Below are positions 1-5,682 of a stretch of 64,000 nucleotides of DNA, in pieces. Position 1 is the stretch's first letter. Each line of letters opens with the position of its first letter. This DNA comes from Thalassoglobus polymorphus (GTDB taxonomy: Bacteria; Planctomycetota; Planctomycetia; Planctomycetales; Planctomycetaceae): the NCBI RefSeq assembly GCF_007744255.1, contig NZ_CP036267.1, positions 4,320,001 to 4,384,000 on the forward strand, written 5' to 3'. Position numbers and translations under genes: made by a program. Below the pieces are notes generated by a model that was not told where the DNA came from, did not search any database, and saw only the letters and a list, made by a program, of their open reading frames with translations.

Positions 1-1
1 A

Positions 2-454
2 GCCGACAATCACTACTGCGAAGCATATTTGAAAGTGCTGTTTCAACTGAAAGATGATTTGCGTGCAGATCTCCAAAAGATTGGTGGGAAATTAATTGCC
101 GATGAAAAACTTCGTCGTCACAATTCGCAGCGATTCACCAAGCAAAATGATTCTGACTGCAACAACTACCTTGGCTTAAAACTCGACGAAGCTGATCGTT
201 CGGTTGTGCGAAATGGAAAGCGGTTACGATTTAAGACCGATGGTCAATGGGACATCTTCCGGATCGCATTCAAAGCTGGCGAGAGAGGAACTACAAGAGA
301 GGCGTGGCTTGAGCAATACTCAGGCGAAAAAGGAATGGGAAGTCGAGCACCTGATGCCGCAAAGAATCGACTGAAGGATAAATTGAAAAATATCGGAATC
401 ACACTCGATAATGGTTCTACACTCAAGCTCATTGAATGGGATGGGATATCTTGA
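2..454 (+). CDS. 3' end of an unknown gene of the integrated element (partial)
   Basis: The reading frame is open to the left edge of the window, so this is the C-terminal part of a longer protein. The first possible internal start is a TTG at 29, but in-frame codons continue before it (ADNHYCEAYLK). I do not recognise the family. The first part is charged and probably helical. The last 90 residues (from GLKLDEADRSVV to the end) look like a winged-helix DNA-binding fold: a beta-hairpin with the run VVRNGKRLRF, then WDIFRIAF, then a helix and a basic AAKNRLKDKLK helix. That fold is an inference from pattern only. It is followed by an operator-like palindrome and a terminator. Confidence 0.6.
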   Translation, partial: ADNHYCEAYLKVLFQLKDDLRADLQKIGGKLIADEKLRRHNSQRFTKQNDSDCNNYLGLKLDEADRSVVRNGKRLRFKTDGQWDIFRIAFKAGERGTTREAWLEQYSGEKGMGSRAPDAAKNRLKDKLKNIGITLDNGSTLKLIEWDGIS

Positions 455-466
455 AAGCTAATATTT

Positions 467-494
467 GTTACAGAATGTAACGCTGTAACGTTAC
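467..494. promoter_or_regulatory. Operator-like cluster of GTAAC/GTTAC repeats
   Basis: The motif TGTAACG occurs at 476-482 and 484-490, and GTTAC occurs at 467-471 and 490-494. Together they form an imperfect inverted repeat and the palindrome GTAACGTTAC at 485-494. The cluster lies just before the hairpin that precedes the DUF1580 gene. A regulator-binding site is an inference. Confidence 0.4.
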
Positions 495-505
495 CACTCT
501 CTGCG

Positions 506-557
506 AAACTCCAATCATGACAACGGCGAACACGCCTTTTCAACGATTGGAGTTTTT
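506..557 (+). terminator. Rho-independent terminator abutting the next start codon
   Basis: AAACTCCAATC (506-516) pairs with GATTGGAGTTT (545-555). The pair encloses a small GGCG/CGCC hairpin and is followed by a T run. The start codon of the next gene begins at 560. Its likely Shine-Dalgarno GGAG (549-552) lies inside the 3' arm, so the same hairpin could terminate transcription and hide the ribosome binding site. Confidence 0.8.
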
Positions 558-559
558 TT

Positions 560-844
560 ATGTCTACTGCCGAAAATCTACTTGATGGTCAGCTCGCACA
601 CGTTGCAACAGTCGCGTTGAACCGGACGGGCAAGAAGCCATCTCCAGCAACGGTATGGCGCTGGTGCAAGAGGGGCTTGCGAGGCGGCACGATTAAGCTG
701 CAAGCGATCTATCACAGCGGGTACTGGCAGACGACGCCGGAAGCGTTTAATGCATTCCTGAAAGCACAAACCGAAGCGGCAAAAGCTGGCAATTCTGGAG
801 ATGCGACAGACGAGTCGCTCAAGGCAGCCGGACTTCTTCAATAA
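560..844 (+). CDS. DUF1580-like small HTH protein
   Basis: This 94-residue protein carries the pattern KPSPATVWRWCKRGLRGG (about residues 27-44), then a basic strand and a TTPEAFNAFLKA helix. The pattern matches planctomycete DUF1580 proteins, which resemble excisionase/MerR-type helix-turn-helix modules, as I remember the family. The C-terminal tail is alanine-rich and looks disordered. It is bounded on both sides by terminators and lies in the element's right arm, so a role as a small DNA-binding regulator or excisionase is likely but inferred. The ATG at 560 has GGAG 8 bases upstream within a hairpin. Confidence 0.75.
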   Translation: MSTAENLLDGQLAHVATVALNRTGKKPSPATVWRWCKRGLRGGTIKLQAIYHSGYWQTTPEAFNAFLKAQTEAAKAGNSGDATDESLKAAGLLQ

Positions 845-885
845 AAAAAGCCGCCAAGTGATGCGTAATTCACTGACGGCTTTTT
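845..885. terminator. Bidirectional rho-independent terminator
   Basis: AAAAAGCCGCCA-AGTGA pairs with TCACT-GACGGCTTTTT around an 8-base loop. An A run on the left and a T run on the right allow it to work on both strands. It directly follows the DUF1580 stop codon. Confidence 0.85.
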
Positions 886-919
886 CAGAATGGGCGACTC
901 GCAATCACCAGAGAGTATC

Positions 920-1888
920 ATGTCAGCAACTACCGAAAATATCAATAGCGAACCCTTACCGAACCTAGAACCGTTAAGAACACAGATTGCCGATTCAGGT
1001 TATGAGCTCACACTGACTGATAAGTCTATCCGCAATGTTCAGAGTTGTGGATTTCGTGGTGGGAATCTCAACTTGGCACTGGTGGCGGTCAACATGCTCA
1101 TTGACGAGCATCCCACAACGTTACGTGGCTGGATGTATCGCGTCGTCTCGGCGGGCTGGTTGCCATCAACTGACAACAAGCACTATCGGCGGATCGGACG
1201 CATAGCAACACGACTGAGAGAAGAGGGTGTTGTTCCGTTCTCTTGGTTGGTCGATGGTGTTCGCTCGACTCAGAAGCCAAGTAGCTGGGCTGGTCTTGAT
1301 GATTACGCCGATGTCGTTGCCGAGTCTTATCGCAAAGATTTCTGGGCAGGGATGGACGACTACATTCATGTCATTGTCGAAAAGGATGCAATGGCGGGTG
1401 TGCTATCACCGATCACGCGAGAATACGACGTCGCACTCTCTCCGATCCGTGGCTACTCAAGTCTGTCATTCGCTCACGAGATCGCTTCAACATGGAATAA
1501 AGTCGATAAGCCGATCTATTGCTACTTCCTCGGAGACTTCGACCCTTCTGGCTTCGATTTAGAACGAGACATCAAGGACAAGTTGGACCGCTATACAACG
1601 GGCTGTGAAGTTCATTGGATCAGACTCGGAGTCAATGTTGAAGACTTTGAAGAGTTCGACCTATTGCCATTGAAGACAAAGCCAGGCGACAAGAGGGCGG
1701 CAGCTTTCATTCAAGAGCATGGCAGCCAGTGCGCTGAGTTGGACGCTATTCCATCGTCAGCAATCCGTCAGCGTTTACGTGATGCGATTGAATCACACAT
1801 CCCTCATGAAGAATGGGAGAAACTTAAAGAGGTCGAGCGAACCGAGAAGGAAACATTCAAAGCGACTCTCAAGAAGTTGGGAGCATAA
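920..1888 (+). CDS. Spo11/topoisomerase VI A-like TOPRIM protein
   Basis: Residues 20-125 look like the winged-helix part of a topoisomerase VI subunit A (Spo11) protein, with RGWMYRVVSAG and its Tyr at about 73. A TOPRIM domain follows: the Glu motif is VIVEKDAMAG (Glu about 154) and the Asp motif is YFLGDFDPSG (about 206-208). At 322 residues it is close to the size of Topo VI A. No B-subunit ATPase is visible in the window. It may cut or bind DNA for the mobile element, but function is unknown and catalysis is not shown. ATG at 920 is preferred because AGAGAG lies just upstream; an in-frame ATG at 890 sits almost on the preceding terminator. The C-terminus is a charged helix. Confidence 0.7.
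   Translation: MSATTENINSEPLPNLEPLRTQIADSGYELTLTDKSIRNVQSCGFRGGNLNLALVAVNMLIDEHPTTLRGWMYRVVSAGWLPSTDNKHYRRIGRIATRLREEGVVPFSWLVDGVRSTQKPSSWAGLDDYADVVAESYRKDFWAGMDDYIHVIVEKDAMAGVLSPITREYDVALSPIRGYSSLSFAHEIASTWNKVDKPIYCYFLGDFDPSGFDLERDIKDKLDRYTTGCEVHWIRLGVNVEDFEEFDLLPLKTKPGDKRAAAFIQEHGSQCAELDAIPSSAIRQRLRDAIESHIPHEEWEKLKEVERTEKETFKATLKKLGA
960..976. repeat. 17-bp direct repeat, copy 1 (inside the TOPRIM gene)
   Basis: CGAACCTAGAACCGTTA is repeated exactly at 2231-2247 in non-coding DNA downstream. Here it encodes PNLEPLR near the N-terminus of the TOPRIM protein. Confidence 0.7.
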
Positions 1889-1911
1889 GAACAATTTAGA
1901 AATGTCAATCA

Positions 1912-2080
1912 GTCAGCCTACAACACAATTAGAGACCCGCAGAAGAGCGGCAGAGATGCCAGGCGGTTGGGAGTCTACGCCATTGGGTGTTGTAGTGTTG
2001 CAATGTGGTCTGGGGATGACTCGCACTCATCAAGCACGGTCTACCGTCAATATCAAATCCCGGCTCTGTCAGCCTACAAC
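1912..2080. repeat. 13-bp direct repeat pair in non-coding DNA
   Basis: GTCAGCCTACAAC occurs at 1912-1924 and 2068-2080. The second copy is flanked by CCCGG and CCGGG (about 2058-2083), so it sits in a hairpin. The whole stretch 1889-2385 holds no convincing gene but several repeats. Confidence 0.6.
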
Positions 2081-2222
2081 CGGGACCAGTGACACTACGG
2101 AAACTCGTAGTCGGTAACACGTCACCACATCGTACGTCAGTCTGATTTATTCATCAGTGAAACCTTCTAAATAAGGTAAGAGTCACTGGGATATGGCAGC
2201 GGTGCGCAATGGTTGGGATATG

Positions 2223-2252
2223 ACCACTAACGAACCTAGAACCGTTAGTGGT
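2223..2252. promoter_or_regulatory. 10-bp perfect inverted repeat
   Basis: ACCACTAACG (2223-2232) and CGTTAGTGGT (2243-2252) form a perfect inverted repeat around a 10-base loop. The loop and right arm contain the second copy of the 17-bp repeat seen at 960-976. There is no T run, so it is more likely an operator or protein-binding site than a terminator. Confidence 0.5.
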
Positions 2253-2296
2253 GATTGGCAATGGTTTCAACGTGTTGGAAGTCGCATAGCAATAAA

Positions 2297-2394
2297 AGTG
2301 AACAGCCTTTTAACGTCGTAATGACACACGGGCAATAGACTTAATTCATAGTGTTTGTGAAAAGTGAACAGCGAGTGAACAGCCAATGAACAGC
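2297..2394. repeat. Iteron-like AGTGAACAGC repeats
   Basis: AGTGAACAGC is found at 2297-2306, 2362-2371 and 2374-2383, with a variant AATGAACAGC at 2385-2394. The last three are spaced 11-12 bases apart, about one helical turn, and the final one contains the ATG of the following small gene. The layout is that of iterons or autoregulatory binding sites. Confidence 0.65.
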
Positions 2395-2592
2395 GACGAC
2401 TGGGCAGCCTACGAGGCCGAGAAGATAAGAACGCGAGGTTCATTCGTTCCATCGCCACATGAAATCAATCTCATGTGTGAAGAGATACAAAGTGAGTGGA
2501 CAGCCGATGAGCGTGAACGTCGCAACTGCCACAAGACGAAGCCAATCACCATGGATGCACAGAGATACCAGCTCGGGGAATTCGTTGATTAA
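2386..2592 (+). CDS. Small accessory protein of the element
   Basis: This 68-residue acidic protein contains EINLMCEEIQSEWTADERER. The pattern resembles small planctomycete proteins with an IxxxWTxxExxxR core found near integrases, recalled from memory. There is no membrane segment. The start codon lies within an AGTGAACAGC-type repeat, which suggests control by a factor binding that repeat. Gene status is moderate because there is no clear Shine-Dalgarno sequence. Confidence 0.5.
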   Translation: MNSDDWAAYEAEKIRTRGSFVPSPHEINLMCEEIQSEWTADERERRNCHKTKPITMDAQRYQLGEFVD

Positions 2593-2602
2593 CCCATGTC
2601 AC

Positions 2603-2662
2603 AACCTCGATTAATCGAGGTTACAACTGGCAACGTTTCCCGACAACCTCGAATATTCGAGG
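2603..2662. promoter_or_regulatory. Pair of related palindromes
   Basis: AACCTCGATTAATCGAGGTT (2603-2622) and CCTCGAATATTCGAGG (2647-2662) are perfect palindromes sharing CCTCGA/TCGAGG arms, with centres about 42 bases apart, four helical turns. They lie upstream of the zinc-ribbon/capsid operon and look like tandem operators for a dimeric regulator. No T run follows. Confidence 0.55.
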
Positions 2663-2815
2663 CTACCGAGTGGAGGCGGGGGCCGAATGAGGGGGGGGCA
2701 TAACAGGTTCTTCTCAGCGCCAGCACCGTCTGGCGTGCTACGTATCTCAGGTTTTTTTGTCGATAAGAAATTTCAAAAACAGAGACTGCCGCTTCTTGAT
2801 TGAGGAAAACTAACA

Positions 2816-3094
2816 ATGCCAAAAGTTAAAAAGTCGCGGTTTCTATGCAGTCAATGCGGCAAACCTACAAAAGTTCTAAGAACACGAAGCGCTCTACCGC
2901 AGAAAGTAATTCGCTATCGGGTGTGTGATGACGGACACCGGTTTTCGACTAAAGAAATCATGGATGATGTTCCTAATTCTCCAGCCGGTGCGATAGCCAC
3001 CTCTAATTTGCGTTTTGCACTACGCGAAATGTTAGAGAACCTTGGAATTAACGAGGACTTACCTTCCACCAGTAACACCAAACAGGATAATTGA
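2816..3094 (+). CDS. Zinc-ribbon protein (NrdR/Ogr-like N-terminus)
   Basis: This 92-residue protein has an N-terminal zinc-ribbon with CSQCGK (about residues 10-15) and a second Cys/His pair in VCDDGHRFST (about 38-47). The layout resembles the zinc-ribbon of NrdR and the phage Ogr/Delta late-gene activators. The rest is a helical tail without the NrdR ATP-cone, so it is not NrdR. It is first in a tight three-gene unit with the capsid gene (3-base gap to the next ORF), so a late-transcription regulator role is plausible but inferred. GAGGAAAA precedes the ATG. Confidence 0.6.
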   Translation: MPKVKKSRFLCSQCGKPTKVLRTRSALPQKVIRYRVCDDGHRFSTKEIMDDVPNSPAGAIATSNLRFALREMLENLGINEDLPSTSNTKQDN

Positions 3095-3097
3095 GCT

Positions 3098-3598
3098 ATG
3101 GAAACCTCAACCACACAACATGAAACCGTTGAACAGCCACAATCGGCAGAGCAACAACTCGCTAGATGCTGGGAAGCGGCAGCGATGGAGCCGAAATATC
3201 CGGTCACAACTCGAGATGTGGTGAAACTTTTGCGTTCAGGCGGTGGCTATGATTGCTCGGCTGACTTGCTCGATTCTTGGGGCCGGTCGCGAACTGTCAC
3301 TCCTGAAGTGAGCTCAAACGGTTTTCTCTGGTCGGCGGAAGATATCTTGGTTGCTGCCGCTTTATTGAATTCATCGAGGCGTTGGCTTCTGAACTCACAG
3401 CATGTTGGCAAGATGACCGGGGTTGAACTCGCAGAACTCCAGGCACGTCAAATCGGACAAACAGTTTTTGAAGAACTTGACGCTGTTGACTTCCGCACAT
3501 TGCTGGGAACCATCGCCAGTGAAAGACTCGACTCAGAAACGAGATTGATTCTCTGCCGGGCGTTGCAATCGAAACTTGAAATTGCGGGGTTGATTTAG
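3098..3598 (+). CDS. Unknown protein upstream of the capsid gene
   Basis: I do not recognise this 166-residue protein. Residues 35-95 (VTTRDVVKLLRSGGGYDCS through FLWSAEDILVAAALL) could be a MerR/excisionase-like winged helix. The C-terminal half is helical. It starts 3 bases after the zinc-ribbon stop, and its TAG overlaps the GTG start of the protease-capsid gene by one base, so the two are probably translationally coupled. Position fits a capsid-module accessory such as a small head or packaging protein. Confidence 0.6.
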   Translation: METSTTQHETVEQPQSAEQQLARCWEAAAMEPKYPVTTRDVVKLLRSGGGYDCSADLLDSWGRSRTVTPEVSSNGFLWSAEDILVAAALLNSSRRWLLNSQHVGKMTGVELAELQARQIGQTVFEELDAVDFRTLLGTIASERLDSETRLILCRALQSKLEIAGLI

Positions 3599-5568
3599 TG
3601 AAAACAATCGAACTCACAGCCGGACTTATCCTGAATGCTCGCAGTGGAAAACAGCGACGGTTCAAAATTCTGGCATACAGCGGCGGAACGTTGCGGGTCA
3701 ATGGTTTTCCGCTTCCGGTTGTTGTCGATTTGCAGGGGCTTTCCGTTCCGCCATCAGTTCCGATCCTGATGGACCATCAAGCAACGGTTGAAACAACTCT
3801 CGGCTCAACTGACGACATTCAAAACGATGGCTTCAGTTTGTCACTTTCCGGGGTGGTCACTGGTCAAAGTGTCCAGGCAAAACAGGTCATTAAACAATCA
3901 GACGCCGGTCACAAATGGCAAGCGTCAATCGGGGCGGCAGTTGAAGAGGCTGTCACGATTCCACCGGGGGAAACAGTACGCGTGAACGGTCAATCGTTCA
4001 CCGGTCCAGTTATTGTTGCGAAGCGTTCGCAGCTCAAAGAAACGTCGATTCTCCCGATGGGTGCCGACTCGACAACAACCGTCAATCTTGCGGCAGCTGC
4101 TCAAGCTGCTCACTCAGTTCAGGAAACCACAATGCCAAACCAAACATTCGAAGAATTCACGGAAGCACTCGGAGTTGATACCGAGACTCTCACAGCACAG
4201 GGAACCGCACTCTTGCAGGCACAATACGACGCATCGCAGGGTAATGGAGACACTTTGACCGGCACTATGCGAGCAACTGCCTCTGATTTCTTCCGATACC
4301 AGGCAGAGATCCAAGCCAAAGCGGCTGGGCATCCAGAGATTGCAGCCACAGCGATTGAAAACAATTGGAGCGTTGACCGGGTGGAACTTGAAGTTCTGAA
4401 AGCAAGCTCGGCACGGACGCGACCAACACCGTTCAATGCGTCACATCGCTCAGGTGGTGGACTCACTGAGAACGCTCTCTCAGCAAGCCTGATGATTCGC
4501 GCAGGTCATGAAGAGTTGGCGGTTCAAGCGTTTGGCGGTCAAACATGCGAGACAGCCAGAGCGGCACGAATCACAAGCCTCGTGGACTTGGCGGCGTCAG
4601 CGTTGCAACTGTCCGGCAAGGATCGCAATTCCTACTCGTCAGATGACAAGATGATTCAAGCGGCGTTCAGCACTTCCAGTCTGCCGAACATTCTCAGCAC
4701 CACGATGAACCGGACTCTTGAGAATGCCTACGAGGAGACAACTTCCGACTGGCGAAAGTTCTGCAACATCGCCAGTGCTGCAAACTTCCGGACTCAAACG
4801 GGAATCCGGCCAGCTGCAATCGAGGGGCTTGATCCACTTGGAAATGATGGTGCAATCAAGCATGGCGAGATCGGCGAGGAAGCCACGTACGAATGGTCGG
4901 TTGGCACATTTGCGAAAATGCTCGCAGTGACTCGAACCGATATAGTCAACGATGATCTGAAGTTCCTTGACGAACTCTCGCCGATGCTCGGGGCGGCAGC
5001 CGGGCGAAGTCTCAAAGATTTGATTTGGTCAACAATTCTTGGGGCTCAAGCTGCTGGCTATTTCTCATCCGGAAATTCAAATCTCGGTGAAGCCGGATCG
5101 GCACTTGATGTCGATTCACTCGGGGCTGCGATTCAGGCCATGAAAAGCCAGCGGGATTCACAGGGATTCGACATCGACATTCAACCGCAAGCGTTGGTTG
5201 TCGGTCCATCGTTGGAATTGACAGCGAGAAACCTTCTCAAGTCGGCTGAACTTCTCGCCATCGCGACCGAATCACAGCCGAACGGCAATCCAGTTCAAGG
5301 CATTGTTCCGCATCTGGTTGTTGAACCTCGTCTCGCGAACTCAACACGATTCGAGAACACTTCAGCAACTCAGTGGATGTTGTTTGGTGGTCCACGAACG
5401 AAGCCAGTAACGGTTGGATTCCTGAACGGAATGCAATCACCTACGGTTGATATTCAAGACGCGGACTTCGACAAGCTCGGCGTTCAGATGCGAGTTTATC
5501 ACGACTACGGTTGTGCGTTGGGCGATCCGAAAGCGGGTTACAAAGCGACCGGAGCCGGAGAAGGTTAA
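3598..5568 (+). CDS. Prohead protease fused to major capsid protein
   Basis: Residues 1-170 match the HK97-type (S78/U35) prohead protease. They contain PILMDHQATVETTLG with the candidate catalytic His at 60 and HKWQASIGA with the Ser at 110. Residues 175-300 are a helical, Gln/Ala-rich scaffold-like linker. Residues 310-650 resemble an HK97-fold major capsid protein of the Mu gpT-like type, with SLPNILSTTMNRTLENAYEE and LAVTRTDIVNDDLKFL. The fusion lets one 656-residue product supply protease, scaffold and shell. The start is a GTG overlapping the previous stop. A terminator lies 42 bases downstream. No portal, terminase or tail tube genes are visible in the window. Confidence 0.85.
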   Translation: MKTIELTAGLILNARSGKQRRFKILAYSGGTLRVNGFPLPVVVDLQGLSVPPSVPILMDHQATVETTLGSTDDIQNDGFSLSLSGVVTGQSVQAKQVIKQSDAGHKWQASIGAAVEEAVTIPPGETVRVNGQSFTGPVIVAKRSQLKETSILPMGADSTTTVNLAAAAQAAHSVQETTMPNQTFEEFTEALGVDTETLTAQGTALLQAQYDASQGNGDTLTGTMRATASDFFRYQAEIQAKAAGHPEIAATAIENNWSVDRVELEVLKASSARTRPTPFNASHRSGGGLTENALSASLMIRAGHEELAVQAFGGQTCETARAARITSLVDLAASALQLSGKDRNSYSSDDKMIQAAFSTSSLPNILSTTMNRTLENAYEETTSDWRKFCNIASAANFRTQTGIRPAAIEGLDPLGNDGAIKHGEIGEEATYEWSVGTFAKMLAVTRTDIVNDDLKFLDELSPMLGAAAGRSLKDLIWSTILGAQAAGYFSSGNSNLGEAGSALDVDSLGAAIQAMKSQRDSQGFDIDIQPQALVVGPSLELTARNLLKSAELLAIATESQPNGNPVQGIVPHLVVEPRLANSTRFENTSATQWMLFGGPRTKPVTVGFLNGMQSPTVDIQDADFDKLGVQMRVYHDYGCALGDPKAGYKATGAGEG

Positions 5569-5609
5569 GAGCCAATATGAGACAGCATTCGGTGTTCGAA
5601 TGCCTCCTG

Positions 5610-5646
5610 AGCGGCGTGGGGTTAGCGCTTCACGTCGCTTTTTTTC
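5610..5646 (+). terminator. Rho-independent terminator between capsid and tape measure genes
   Basis: AGCGGCGTG (5610-5618) pairs with CACGTCGCT (5631-5639) with one G-T wobble and is followed by seven T. It lies 37 bases before the tape measure start, leaving little room for a separate promoter. Confidence 0.85.
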
Positions 5647-5682
5647 TTGCTCTCACAAGTCGTTGTTGAAAGATGGATTCAT

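Noticed and set aside
2816-3094. NrdR transcription repressor
   Set aside because: The zinc-ribbon is similar, but the protein is too short and lacks the ATP-cone. Its position in a capsid operon fits a phage-type regulator better.
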